From CAZKBP01 sp964551015 (GTDB lineage: Bacteria; Bacteroidota; Bacteroidia; Cytophagales; Microscillaceae), in assembly GCA_964551015.1 (NCBI GenBank), contig CAZKBP010000001.1, positions 186,001 to 250,000 on the forward strand: DNA of 64,000 nt. The letters are read 5' to 3'. A model generated the notes under the pieces. It had not been told where the DNA came from. It ran no database searches and was given only the letters and a program-made list of their open reading frames with translations. Below are positions 1 through 9,287 of the stretch, in pieces (position 1 is the first letter of the stretch; every line of letters begins with the position of its first letter). Made by a program: the position numbers and the translations under genes.

Positions 1-1
1 G

Positions 2-142
2 ATCGGAATAGAATATCTTTGGGGCGCACAAGCCCAACTAGAAACCACCGAAGTCATTCGTTCAGATTATACCGATGAAGTTGAACATCGACGTGTACTG
101 TACACGGTCAAAAATCGGAGGGTGGAGAAAGAAGAATACTAA
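2..142 (+). CDS. 3' end of a CDS, possibly SpoVR family (partial)
   Basis: An open frame enters from the left edge and ends at TAA 140-142, giving 46 residues rich in charged amino acids and ending VEKEEY. The segment EYLWGAQAQLE resembles the C-terminal stretch of SpoVR/YcgB-family proteins, and genes of that family commonly lie next to prkA, which follows here 77 bases downstream. The identification rests on that short resemblance and on context, so it is tentative. The start lies outside the window. Confidence 0.45.
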   Translation: MGIEYLWGAQAQLETTEVIRSDYTDEVEHRRVLYTVKNRRVEKEEY

Positions 143-219
143 TCTTTCACGAATCTGCTTTCTGTGATGATTTTCAATCAAAATCTCGATTGCCAAAAGC
201 TCATATCCCGCTACGACCT

Positions 220-2535
220 ATGCCAAGCCAAATTCATATTTCCAAAAAAGAACACACGATCCAAGCCTTGAGTAACCTGGGCGACAAACTTCGTAACAAG
301 GAAATCCGCCAACCCATCTCTTATGACGGATTTCTGGCCTTGGTGGCAGAACAGCCACGTCTCATGTTCCGTGATATTTTCCAGCTTTTCTATGACATGG
401 TACATTACTACGTGGACGTGGAAGAAGAAAAAAAAATGAAGAAAGTATCCAGCAACGGTTCGGCTTTGGGCTTTGATGAATACGATTGCTCACATCTTTT
501 CGAGCAGGGCTGTGATAACCCTTTCTTTGCGGATCGCTTGTTTATTAATCGCTTTCTAAAACTCACAGATGGCTTTAATAAAGGCGTACAGAACAATAAT
601 ATCTTTTTATTTGAAGGGCCTCCCGGTAGTGGTAAGAGTACTTTTTTGAATAATCTTTTACTAAAATTTGAAGAATACACCCGTACGCCCGAAGGAGGTT
701 GTTATGAAACCTACTGGCGTTTAGATATCAAAAAGTTAGGAGGCTTTCATCGGGTTGGAAGCGTGCTCAGGGAAGTTGCCTATGCGCAAGAAAAAGATGA
801 AGAAGAAGGCAACTCGGAACCGGGTGCTTCCTTTCAACTCAAGTTCGAGGACTTACCCCAAGAGTACGTGGAGTTTTCCTGCCCGAACCATGACCATCCC
901 ATCCTACTGATTCCCAAACCTTATCGTAAGCAATTTATAGATGAATTGATTCAGGATGAAGAATTTAAGCAAGTCCTCTTCAATGAAAAGCAATACGAAT
1001 GGGTCTTTAAAGATATCCCCTGTACTATCTGTACCTCGCTCTATACCAATCTGTTAAGTATCTTAGGAGATCCTCTGGAAGTACTCAAAATGGTGGGCGC
1101 ACGCAAAGCGATTTTTAATCGCCAATTTGGTGAAGGAGTGACCGTATTTAATTCCAGCGACTCGATTTACAAAGGTTTTATCACCAGCCCCACGATTCAG
1201 GGCATGATCAATGGCTTACTCAAAAATGATAAAGTCAAGTATATCCACTCCAATTTGGCACGTACCAACAACGGTATTTTGGCTCTGATGGATATCAAAG
1301 AACACAATGTAAATCGCTTGATGAAGCTCCACGGGATCATTAGTGATGGCGTGCATAAAGTGGGCTTAATTGAAGAACGCGTCAAGTCCTTATTTTTCGG
1401 CTTGGTCAATCCTGCGGATAAGTCGCATTATGAGCATATTCCCTCTTTCAAAGACCGGATCATTACGGTCAACGTGCCATATATCTTAGATTACAAAACT
1501 GAGGTACGCATTTACCATAACAAATTTGGGGAAGGCATTGGTGCGCATTTTCTTCCACAAGTACTGGATAATGTGGCAAAAATCATTGTTTCTTCTCGTC
1601 TGAATGAAGACTCACACGCTATTCGTAGCTGGATTAGGAATCCAGATAAGTACGCAAAGTATCTGGACGAAAACTATTTGCTACTTAAAATGGAAATTTA
1701 TGCTGGGAAAACGCCCAACTGGCTTTCGGATGAGGATCTAAAACGATTTGATAAACACGTTCGTAAACGTATTTTTGCCGAAGCCGAGATAGAAGGAACC
1801 GAAGGCTTCTCGGGGCGTCAGTCGTTGAATATTTTCAATGAATTGTATACCAAATACTTCAAATCAGATAAGCTGATTACGATGGAAATGGTCAGCTCCT
1901 TCTTCGATAAACGACCTCATTTGATCGATGAAATACCCGAAGGCTTCGTGGAAGCCTTGGAAGATATGTACGACTTCAACGTGCTGCAAGAGGTCAAAGA
2001 ATCTATCTATTCTTACAATCAAGACCATATTTTCCGAGACATTCAGAATTATCTATTCAGTATTAACTTTGAGCCGGGCGATGTCAAGACCAGCTCTTAC
2101 ACCCAAGATACGATCGAGGTTTCGGATGAATATTTTAAGAAATTTGAAATCATCTTCTTGGGTCAGGATTGTACCCGTAGAGAACGGCGTGCTTTCCGCA
2201 ATTATGTACACAGCGAATATATTTCCACTACGCTTTCTCAAGAAATTAATCTTGATGGCAAAGACATCACGGATACCAGCCAATTCCAAAAACTCTTTGA
2301 GAAATACACCCACAATCTCAAGGAAAACGCTTTGGTGGCTTATCAGGATAATGATAACTTTCGCCGGGCCATTCAGGATTACGGTTCGCCTAGCTTCAAA
2401 TCCTACGATAAGCGTATGAAACAAGACGTGGAAACGATGATCCAAACCCTCCAAAAGAAATTCAAATATACCGAAGAAGGCGCCCGACAGGTGAGTATCT
2501 ACGTGATAGACAAGGGCTTGGCGAGAAAGTATTAA
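220..2535 (+). CDS. prkA: PrkA-family serine protein kinase (AAA+ type)
   Basis: Cytoplasmic P-loop kinase of the PrkA/YeaG family, which phosphorylates proteins during stress or starvation. A Walker A motif GPPGSGKS is at residues about 133-140, after an N-terminal domain with the FxDxFF-type segment typical of the family; the long C-terminal part is the PrkA kinase-like region. The protein is 771 residues from ATG 220, longer than the roughly 640-residue E. coli YeaG, with the extra length spread through the middle and C-terminus. An in-frame TTG at 190 would add 10 residues; I prefer the ATG. The usual partners of PrkA are a DUF444 protein (YeaH) and SpoVR; only a possible SpoVR tail is visible upstream. 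No Shine-Dalgarno sequence is seen. Confidence 0.88.
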   Translation: MPSQIHISKKEHTIQALSNLGDKLRNKEIRQPISYDGFLALVAEQPRLMFRDIFQLFYDMVHYYVDVEEEKKMKKVSSNGSALGFDEYDCSHLFEQGCDNPFFADRLFINRFLKLTDGFNKGVQNNNIFLFEGPPGSGKSTFLNNLLLKFEEYTRTPEGGCYETYWRLDIKKLGGFHRVGSVLREVAYAQEKDEEEGNSEPGASFQLKFEDLPQEYVEFSCPNHDHPILLIPKPYRKQFIDELIQDEEFKQVLFNEKQYEWVFKDIPCTICTSLYTNLLSILGDPLEVLKMVGARKAIFNRQFGEGVTVFNSSDSIYKGFITSPTIQGMINGLLKNDKVKYIHSNLARTNNGILALMDIKEHNVNRLMKLHGIISDGVHKVGLIEERVKSLFFGLVNPADKSHYEHIPSFKDRIITVNVPYILDYKTEVRIYHNKFGEGIGAHFLPQVLDNVAKIIVSSRLNEDSHAIRSWIRNPDKYAKYLDENYLLLKMEIYAGKTPNWLSDEDLKRFDKHVRKRIFAEAEIEGTEGFSGRQSLNIFNELYTKYFKSDKLITMEMVSSFFDKRPHLIDEIPEGFVEALEDMYDFNVLQEVKESIYSYNQDHIFRDIQNYLFSINFEPGDVKTSSYTQDTIEVSDEYFKKFEIIFLGQDCTRRERRAFRNYVHSEYISTTLSQEINLDGKDITDTSQFQKLFEKYTHNLKENALVAYQDNDNFRRAIQDYGSPSFKSYDKRMKQDVETMIQTLQKKFKYTEEGARQVSIYVIDKGLARKY

Positions 2536-2663
2536 GTGGGTGTGCTGCCTTTGACTCTTATCTCTGCGAAAAATTCAAACTTTTTCCGACAAATTTGTTA
2601 ACTACGCAAGAACACTGCGTAGTAGCCTTCTACTTTTGGGTCATCAACAAAAGCAATACGACC

Positions 2664-4076
2664 ATGTCCATCAACGGAAAAGACTTACTAGACATTGGAT
2701 TCCAAGAAGGTAAAGCACTGGGTTTAGCCCTACAATTAACCCAGAAGCATCTTTCGGAGCAAACCAAGGAAGAAAAATTGCAGATTTTAAGAAAATTATT
2801 GCAAAACCCGCAATTATACGAGCAAAATGAAGCGTTCTCTCCAGTCGCCCGAGAACTATTAAAGCCTGATCCTCAGGAGGAGGTCATTCCTCTAAAGGAT
2901 GAAAAACAAACTTACCAAATTTACGGAGAAGCGGGAATCGATCAGGGAGCTTTGCAACAAATGGAAATTGCCATGCAACTGCCCGTGACGGTAGCGGGAG
3001 CTTTGATGCCCGATGCGCACCAAGGTTATGGTTTGCCGATTGGTGGTGTTTTAGCAACCCAAAATGCCGTGATTCCTTACGGGGTAGGAGTAGATATTGG
3101 CTGCCGGATGTGCATGACCATCTATGATTTACCTGAAAATTTCCTCGTAGAACAAGCCGAACCTTTGAAAAAAATGCTCAAGGAGCATACACGCTTTGGC
3201 TACGCTTCTTTCAAAAGTCCCCGGGAACACGCGGTTTTGGAAAGCCCACTTTTTCAGGAGATTCCGGTCGTCAAAACCTTGAAAGACAAGGCTTATGCAC
3301 AGATTGGCTCTTCGGGAGGTGGAAATCACTTCGTGGAATTTGGCCTCGTAGAAATTTTGGATGTAGACAATGAATGGAATTTGCCCTTAGGAAAATATGT
3401 GGCTGTTTTATCCCACTCGGGTTCCCGAGGAATGGGAGCCGCCATCGCGCACCACTACACCAAACTGGCTAAGAGCCTCTGCAAACTACCTGACCACGCG
3501 AAGCATCTGGCTTGGTTAGATTTGGATACAGCAGCAGGTCAAGAATATTGGCTAGCCATGAATTTGGCGGGCGATTATGCCTCGGCTTGTCATCACCAGA
3601 TTCATGAGCGTCTGTCCGAAGCTTTGGGTGAGCAACATCTGGCCTTGATTGAGAACCACCATAACTTTGCCTGGAAAGAAAAGGACGCGCAAGGAAACGA
3701 GATCATTGTGCATCGCAAGGGCGCTACGCCAGCGGGCAGAGGCGTGTTAGGAATTATTCCAGGTTCCATGACGGCTCCGGGCTTTATCGTGCGTGGCAAA
3801 GGGGAAGTCAAGGCCATCAATTCTGCTTCGCACGGAGCGGGGCGAACGATGTCGCGTACCCAAGCCGAGAAAACGCTGGATAAACAAGCCATCGAGGCAC
3901 ATTTGGCAGAGAAAGGCGTGACCGTCATTGGTTCTGGTTTGGACGAAGCACCGATGGCTTACAAGAATATCCATCAGGTGATGCAAGCCCAGCAGGATTT
4001 GGTAGAAATCGTGGGTTCTTTTTTACCAAAGATTGTAAGAATGTGTGGTGATGAAAAGTTCTTCGAGGTAGATTAG
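2664..4076 (+). CDS. rtcB: RtcB family RNA-splicing/repair ligase
   Basis: RtcB joins RNA 2',3'-cyclic phosphate or 3'-phosphate ends to 5'-OH ends using GTP and Mn2+, acting in RNA repair. The family motifs are all visible: DAHQGYG (117-123), metal-binding DIGCR (144-148), GGGNHF (about 218-223), HSGSRG (251-256), NHHN (331-334), HRKG (350-353) and SHGAGR (389-394), whose His390 should be the residue that is guanylylated. Length is 470 residues, normal for bacterial RtcB. The open frame extends upstream to a TTG at 2595, but those 23 residues do not look like RtcB, so ATG 2664 is chosen. No archease or RtcA gene is adjacent. A strong terminator follows. Confidence 0.95.
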   Translation: MSINGKDLLDIGFQEGKALGLALQLTQKHLSEQTKEEKLQILRKLLQNPQLYEQNEAFSPVARELLKPDPQEEVIPLKDEKQTYQIYGEAGIDQGALQQMEIAMQLPVTVAGALMPDAHQGYGLPIGGVLATQNAVIPYGVGVDIGCRMCMTIYDLPENFLVEQAEPLKKMLKEHTRFGYASFKSPREHAVLESPLFQEIPVVKTLKDKAYAQIGSSGGGNHFVEFGLVEILDVDNEWNLPLGKYVAVLSHSGSRGMGAAIAHHYTKLAKSLCKLPDHAKHLAWLDLDTAAGQEYWLAMNLAGDYASACHHQIHERLSEALGEQHLALIENHHNFAWKEKDAQGNEIIVHRKGATPAGRGVLGIIPGSMTAPGFIVRGKGEVKAINSASHGAGRTMSRTQAEKTLDKQAIEAHLAEKGVTVIGSGLDEAPMAYKNIHQVMQAQQDLVEIVGSFLPKIVRMCGDEKFFEVD

Positions 4077-4104
4077 TCACTCCGAAACTCCAGTTTGGGA
4101 AGCG

Positions 4105-4138
4105 CCAAGGTTCGTAGCGATACGAGCCTTGGTTTTTT
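4105..4138 (+). terminator. Rho-independent terminator of rtcB
   Basis: Twelve-base arms 4105-4116 and 4121-4132 pair with one G-U wobble around a GCGA tetraloop, followed directly by six T (4133-4138). It lies 29 bases after the rtcB stop codon. Confidence 0.9.
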
Positions 4139-4227
4139 AGAATTTGTCTGTAATCCCAATCCATCTCTGTGATTTGTACACTTAAATAAAATAGGAGTAA
4201 ACTTTCTGCTGGAATACCCCGAAACCC

Positions 4228-4315
4228 CTCTGTGTCTCTGTGTTTCTGTGTTTCTGTGTTTCTGTGTTTCTGTGTTTCTGTGTTTCTGTGTCTCTGTGTT
4301 TCTGTGTCTCTGTGT
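4228..4315. repeat. Tandem array of an 8-bp unit (YTCTGTGT x 11)
   Basis: Eleven head-to-tail copies of YTCTGTGT without a length change; only the first base varies between C and T. The array sits between the rtcB terminator and the next gene. Open frames across it on both strands give low-complexity peptides such as HRNTETQK and are not believed to be genes. The perfect period suggests a slippage-prone tract. The remaining bases of 4139-4461 show nothing else I can name. Confidence 0.92.
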
Positions 4316-4461
4316 TTGCATAAGCCATTCATATCTATGGACGGAGAGTATGGATCGGTATAATATTAATGACACGAAACCTCAGACTTTTGCTTCGTTT
4401 AGAACAATCTACCCTCGGAATTGCTTTTGGTAAAAAACCCAACCTTTTAAGTTACCATTCT

Positions 4462-5415
4462 ATGAAAAAATTTTGCCTTTTTCTCATCACAGGACTTACC
4501 CTAATTTTTCAAATAGACAAGACTCTGGCGCAAGGTGCTCCGACAACCATTACACTGACTCCTGCAAGAGACAACACCATCTCACCGAGTGATAATCCCG
4601 AAAGAAGTGGAGGAGCCAGTCCTTATTTTTTCTCAGGTCGTTCGCAGAGTGGGCGTATCTTCCGAGCTTTGTTGGCTTTTGATCTGAGTAGCTTGCCTAC
4701 AGATGCCACGATTACGGAAGTATCCCTAACCATTCACGTGGAGCGAGCCAGATCACCTAGCTTACCTTACCAACTTTTTCGTCTGACCCAAGACTGGGGT
4801 GAAGGCAGTTCTTCGGGAGGACAAGGAAATTTGGCCGAACCTGCTACTGATGATGCGACTTGGAGCAATCGCTTTTTTGGGATGGACAGTCCTTGGAATT
4901 CGCCCGGAGGAGATTTTGTAGCAGATGCCAGTGCCACCACCAATATTGCCGGAGAAGAGGCAAGCTATACTTTTACTGGAGATACTTTAGTGGCTGATCT
5001 TCAGGCTTGGCTGGCCGATAGTACCACGAACTTTGGCTGGATTTTAATCGGTCCTGAAGATGGTACTACCGCCAAACGCTTCGTTTCTAGCGAAGGAGTT
5101 GAGGCCAATCGCCCACAGCTGAGCATTACATACACTTCGGCCGTTACTTCATTACCTGCCTTCCCAGAAAATAGTCTTTCTCTTTTCCCGAATCCAAGCT
5201 CGGAAGCAGCGAGATTGGAATATCAGCGATTGAATACCCGAGATTTGCAGATTGAACTTTTAGATGCCAAGGGTGAAGTTATTTCCATTCAAGATTATCA
5301 ACTGCCTAGGGAGTCAGGGCAAATTTCTTTGCCAGTGCAAGCTTTGCCCCAAGGACTTTATTATGTGCGTGTACAAGGTGGAGGCCGAAGTGCTACCTTT
5401 AGGCTGGTGCGCTGA
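4462..5415 (+). CDS. Secreted DNRLRE-like protein with type IX secretion sorting domain
   Basis: Predicted secreted protein of 317 residues. Residues 1-24 form a signal peptide (MKKFCLFLITGL... ending LAQ). Residues about 30-215 resemble the DNRLRE/CBM96-like jelly-roll domain found in surface proteins: an Arg-Asn/Asp-Asn opening, a FRALLAFDLSSLP segment and W-rich strands. The last about 80 residues, starting LSLFPNPSS and ending GLYYVRVQGGGRSATFRLVR, match the type A Por secretion (T9SS) C-terminal sorting domain. So the protein should cross the inner membrane by Sec and the outer membrane by the type IX system. The open frame begins at 4369, but only ATG 4462 places the signal peptide at the N-terminus. 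Ligand is unknown. Confidence 0.8.
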   Translation: MKKFCLFLITGLTLIFQIDKTLAQGAPTTITLTPARDNTISPSDNPERSGGASPYFFSGRSQSGRIFRALLAFDLSSLPTDATITEVSLTIHVERARSPSLPYQLFRLTQDWGEGSSSGGQGNLAEPATDDATWSNRFFGMDSPWNSPGGDFVADASATTNIAGEEASYTFTGDTLVADLQAWLADSTTNFGWILIGPEDGTTAKRFVSSEGVEANRPQLSITYTSAVTSLPAFPENSLSLFPNPSSEAARLEYQRLNTRDLQIELLDAKGEVISIQDYQLPRESGQISLPVQALPQGLYYVRVQGGGRSATFRLVR

Positions 5416-5714
5416 TAAAACATTATTAAAAAACTGTTATCTTAAAGATAATTCTTGGTAGTTCGTTGGATTTGCAAAATTTTCTCTTTTTCTATGTAAA
5501 ATCACCTGCGAGCTGGCTACGCATGGCTACATTTACAAATATCTCTCCTGAATGGCTGGGCAAGATCAAAAATAACGAATATTGAATTAGTTTAATGGGT
5601 AATGCAACTAATTTTCTTGTAATTTGTACTGTTGATTTATGTCTTGCTAACTAGCAGATTATCAACGAGAAAAATATAAGTCTTTCGTTTCTACTCATCA
5701 GAATTTAGGTTTTT
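5416..5714. other. Intergenic region, nothing recognised
   Basis: AT-rich spacer before the efflux operon. It must contain the promoter for the operon, but no convincing TTTG/TAnnTTTG pair was found. A 20-codon frame at 5523-5585 is noted but not called. Confidence 0.5.
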
Positions 5715-8108
5715 ATGCATTGGAAAAGAAGTTTTCTTCTCTTGATTTTTATGCTCGTCTGTCTGTTCGCCAAAACACAGTCGCTGCCCCAAGTACACAT
5801 TCGTATTATAGATGAAGCGACCCGTTCAGAGAATAATGAGGTAGGTCTAGAAAACAGTATTCAGGAAGAAATTAAACTCATACTTCGTAATCGTTATGAA
5901 GTAGAGTGTAGTATTTTTTATGGAGATTTTCAGTTAGAAAAAATTATAGAGGGATTTGAAGAGGCTTTTGCAGATCCCAAAGTAGACATTGTGATTACTT
6001 CTGGGGCTTTGAGCTCTGGTTTGCTGGCAAGACGTGATCGTTTTTCTAAACCGGCAATTGCTGCCACTATCCTAGACAATGATTTACAAAAAGTACCCTT
6101 GACTTCTGAGGGAAGCTCGGGTGTGGACAATTTTACCTATCTTCAGACTCCCTTTAATATTTCTCGTGATCTCCAAACCCTGTATAGAATTCATCCTTTC
6201 AAGAAAGTAGGCTTCTTAGGCTCAGCCCAAGTAGCAAACGTGCTTTCTTTCCCATTAAGTGATCTCTTGGAACAAGCTACCCGCAGTTTAGGGGTAGGTT
6301 TTACGATCATTCCCGTGCAGGACAATGCAGAAACGAGCTTAGCCCAAATTCCCGAAGATGTAGATGCTATTTATTTGCTCCCGATCTTTGATGAGCTGAC
6401 AATTATAGAAAAGAGAGAACTCTTTGCGGGAATCAATGAACGGAGATTACCCTCGGCTGCTATTTTAGGAGAGCGAGAGGTGGAGGAGGGAATCTTGATG
6501 GGCTACGAGGCAGAGAATAATCTACAAATGATACCGCGACGCATCGCCACGAATGTACTCAAAATTTTGGAGGGTCAAAACCCCGCGAATCTTTCCGTGA
6601 AAATTCCTACCTACACGGAAACACTCATTATCAATATGGCAACTGCTCGCCAAACCGATTATTATCCCGATTTTGATTTGATGGCCGAGGCCATTATGAT
6701 CAAGTTTAATGAAGTCAAAACGGATCGGCGTCTGAGCTTGCAGACCGTGATTGCCGAGGCTCTGGCCAATAACCTGAATGTCCAAATTTCTCAAAAAGAT
6801 GTTCGTATTGCCGAGCAAGATGTCGCCATCGCGGGTTCTAATCTATTGCCTCAAATTGATGCTATCACTTCCTTGACCTTGATAGATGAAAGAAGTGCCG
6901 AAAATTCGTTCGGGGCACAAGGACGCCTCAATTGGACAGTGCAAGGGAATCTCTCTCAGGTTATTCTCTCTGAGCCAGCTTTGGCAAACATTGCAATTCA
7001 AAAATTTTTAAAAGAAGGACAAAGTCAGGCATTTCGTCAGACCCAGTTAGATATTATCCAAGAGGCAACCACGGCTTACCTGAATGTATTACAGTCCCAG
7101 ACCTTCGTGCGTATCCAGAGAGATAATGTCCTACTAACCAAGGAAAATTATGACATTGCCCAGGCCAAAGAGGCCGTGGGCTACACGGGAGCTACTGATA
7201 TCAACCGTTGGCAATCCGAACTGGCACAAAGCAATATTGAGCTTAACAATAATCAAGCACAGTACCGACAGGCACAGTTTCGCCTCAATCAACTACTCAA
7301 CCGTCCGATTAATCAAAAATTTAATACCGAAGATGTATTAATCAGCGATCAAATGCTCTTAGTAACCGACGAGCGGATTTTGGATTTAATTAATAACTAC
7401 GGAGACTTAGAGCGATTTGCTGATTTTCTGGTGGAGGAGGGCATGCAGCAATTACCAGAAATCAAGCAGATTCAAGCTAGTTTGAATGCTCAAGAAAGGC
7501 AACGCAAGTCCCAACTACGTACTTTTTATATTCCCAGCCTGCAATTGAGTGGCAATGTGAGTTATTTGATCCAACGCTGGAATACCTTTCCGCCACCGAG
7601 TCTGCCCGGGATGGGAGGAGAGAGTTTCGGGTCTTTTGCTGATCAAGTGCCTACTTGGAACGTGGGTTTGGGACTACGGTATCCTATTTTTTCAGGAGAT
7701 CAGCGTCGTCGTCAGTTAGGAAGGATTGATGTTACCGTAGCGCAGTTGCAAGATCAACAAGCCTTGATTCGGCAGCAGTTAGAGCTACGAATTCGCTCGG
7801 CCTTGGAGATCGCAAGTGCTTCTTTCTCCAGGGTGCAACTAGCCGAGGAAGCAGCTCAGGCCGCCCGCAAAAATTTTGACATCGTGCAGGATTCGTATTC
7901 ACAAGGTTTGGTGAACGTGACGAGCCTGATTGATGCCCAGAATGCCTCCCTGCAAGCCTCACTGAGTGCCGAAAATGCCGTCTACCAGTTTATCATCGAT
8001 TTCTTGGAGGTGGAACGTTCCGTGGGTTCCTACTACTTTTTGACTGAGAAAGAGGACAGAGATCAATTTTTTGAGAGACTTAATACCTATCTACTTAGCA
8101 AAGAATAA
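5715..8108 (+). CDS. TolC-family outer membrane efflux channel fused to an N-terminal periplasmic-binding-like domain
   Basis: Outer-membrane component of the efflux system encoded with the next two genes. After a signal peptide (1-24), residues about 25-325 have the look of an ABC-type substrate-binding protein of the TrpX/ABC_sub_bind kind: alternating strands and helices with VDIVITSGALSSG, KKVGFLGSAQV, VDAIYLLP and a GILMGYEAENNLQMIPRRIA segment. Residues about 340-790 are the TolC/OEP fold, with the duplicated helical hairpins starting at LSLQTVIAEALANN and the conserved SYSQGLVNVTSLIDAQ near the end. At 797 residues it is about 300 longer than an ordinary TolC. The stop is 4 bases before the adaptor gene. 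The domain assignment of the N-terminal half is by pattern and is less certain than the TolC half. Confidence 0.82.
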   Translation: MHWKRSFLLLIFMLVCLFAKTQSLPQVHIRIIDEATRSENNEVGLENSIQEEIKLILRNRYEVECSIFYGDFQLEKIIEGFEEAFADPKVDIVITSGALSSGLLARRDRFSKPAIAATILDNDLQKVPLTSEGSSGVDNFTYLQTPFNISRDLQTLYRIHPFKKVGFLGSAQVANVLSFPLSDLLEQATRSLGVGFTIIPVQDNAETSLAQIPEDVDAIYLLPIFDELTIIEKRELFAGINERRLPSAAILGEREVEEGILMGYEAENNLQMIPRRIATNVLKILEGQNPANLSVKIPTYTETLIINMATARQTDYYPDFDLMAEAIMIKFNEVKTDRRLSLQTVIAEALANNLNVQISQKDVRIAEQDVAIAGSNLLPQIDAITSLTLIDERSAENSFGAQGRLNWTVQGNLSQVILSEPALANIAIQKFLKEGQSQAFRQTQLDIIQEATTAYLNVLQSQTFVRIQRDNVLLTKENYDIAQAKEAVGYTGATDINRWQSELAQSNIELNNNQAQYRQAQFRLNQLLNRPINQKFNTEDVLISDQMLLVTDERILDLINNYGDLERFADFLVEEGMQQLPEIKQIQASLNAQERQRKSQLRTFYIPSLQLSGNVSYLIQRWNTFPPPSLPGMGGESFGSFADQVPTWNVGLGLRYPIFSGDQRRRQLGRIDVTVAQLQDQQALIRQQLELRIRSALEIASASFSRVQLAEEAAQAARKNFDIVQDSYSQGLVNVTSLIDAQNASLQASLSAENAVYQFIIDFLEVERSVGSYYFLTEKEDRDQFFERLNTYLLSKE

Positions 8109-8112
8109 ACTT

Positions 8113-9261
8113 ATGAAAAAATATAGTATTTTTTATTTTAGCCTCATCCTAGCTTTAACTGCTTGTGGTGGTGAAGATGAAGAACAAAGAGTACTTCGTC
8201 CGGTAAGATATGGAAAAATTAGCCAGACCGGAATTGGCGACCCGCATACCTTCTCTGGAACTTCCCGCTCCAGCAAAGAAGCTAACCTGAGCTTTCGTGT
8301 CGCTGGAGTCGTGCAAAATATTCAGGTGAAAGTCGGGGATGAGGTGCAAGCCGGAACACTCGTAGCACAATTGGATGCTACCGATTATCGTGTACAGCTA
8401 CAACAAGCTCTGGCCGATTTAAAGCATGCTCAGACCCAAATCAACAGCTCCAAGGCGCAGTTAGTCAGCAGCCAGTCCAACTACCAACGGGTAGAAAAAC
8501 TTTATGAAAATAACAGCCTTCCTTTGAGTGATTTTGAGCAAGCCAAAACCAACTACGAGGCGGCACAATCCCAATACGAGGCGGCTTTGGCACAAGTGGC
8601 TGCTGCCCAACAACGAGTTGAATCTGCTCAAAACCAAGTAAGTTATGCTCAACTGACGGCTCCTTTCTTTGGGGTTGTAACCGAGAAAATGGTTGAGGAA
8701 AATGAAATTGTGAATTCAGGAACTCCTGTCTTGACATTAAACACCGAAGGGCAACCAGAGGTAGAAGTGGGAATTCCCGAGGCTTTTATCTCCAAGATAA
8801 AAAACGGTCAAAAAGTAGATATTCGTTTTTCTACCCTAAGTGGACAAAATTTTAAAGGGGTTGTAAGTGAGGTGGGTTTTAGCTCGGATGGCTCTACCAC
8901 TTACCCAGTCAGAGTGCAAATTATGAACCCAAGTGAAGAGATTAGACCCGGAATGGCGGCCAACGTAACCTTTTATTTCCAACCCAAATCCACAAGTAAG
9001 AGCCTGCTGATGGCACCCGTGCAAGCGGTCGCTGAGGGAGCAAATCAAAGCCGCTACGTTTTCCTCTTGAAAAAAGAGAAAGATCACTATTTAGTAAAAA
9101 AACAGGCCATCGAAGTGGGCGAATTACTGCCCAGTGGTTTTGAAGTAAAGAAGGGGCTGAAAGAAGGTGACTTGGTCGCCACGGCTGGCCTAAAATCCCT
9201 CTTGGATGGGATGCAGGTCAGATTAATGGAAGAAAACCTGGCCAAGCAAAAAGCTAACTAA
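8113..9261 (+). CDS. RND efflux periplasmic adaptor (membrane fusion protein), lipoprotein
   Basis: Links the inner-membrane RND pump to the TolC-like channel. The signal peptide ends in the lipobox LTAC, so Cys at about residue 20 should be lipidated. A biotinyl-lipoyl-like half motif (VGDEVQAGTLVAQLDATDYR) precedes a coiled-coil hairpin rich in Gln/Ala (about 95-180), then the second lipoyl half (LTAPFFGVVTEKMVEENEIV) and beta-barrel and membrane-proximal domains. Length 382 residues is typical. ATG 8113 is 4 bases after the channel gene, and the pump gene follows after 26 bases, so the three form an operon. The open frame extends back to 8071 inside the previous gene; the signal peptide decides for 8113. 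Confidence 0.92.
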   Translation: MKKYSIFYFSLILALTACGGEDEEQRVLRPVRYGKISQTGIGDPHTFSGTSRSSKEANLSFRVAGVVQNIQVKVGDEVQAGTLVAQLDATDYRVQLQQALADLKHAQTQINSSKAQLVSSQSNYQRVEKLYENNSLPLSDFEQAKTNYEAAQSQYEAALAQVAAAQQRVESAQNQVSYAQLTAPFFGVVTEKMVEENEIVNSGTPVLTLNTEGQPEVEVGIPEAFISKIKNGQKVDIRFSTLSGQNFKGVVSEVGFSSDGSTTYPVRVQIMNPSEEIRPGMAANVTFYFQPKSTSKSLLMAPVQAVAEGANQSRYVFLLKKEKDHYLVKKQAIEVGELLPSGFEVKKGLKEGDLVATAGLKSLLDGMQVRLMEENLAKQKAN

Positions 9262-9287
9262 GCTCTCTACCAAAAATTGAAAGTGCT

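Noticed and set aside
1928..2454. Alternative frames of 133-163 residues inside prkA on both strands
   Set aside because: They overlap a clear PrkA gene in its correct frame and show basic, serine-rich composition typical of shadow frames.
3925..4375. Leftward open frames of 100-135 residues rich in HRNTETQK repeats
   Set aside because: They are translations of the YTCTGTGT array and of the rtcB terminator; no family-like sequence.
5523..5585. 20-codon open frame (MATFTNISPEWLGKIKNNEY)
   Set aside because: Too short to judge, no recognisable motif, no promoter or ribosome site and no neighbour logic.
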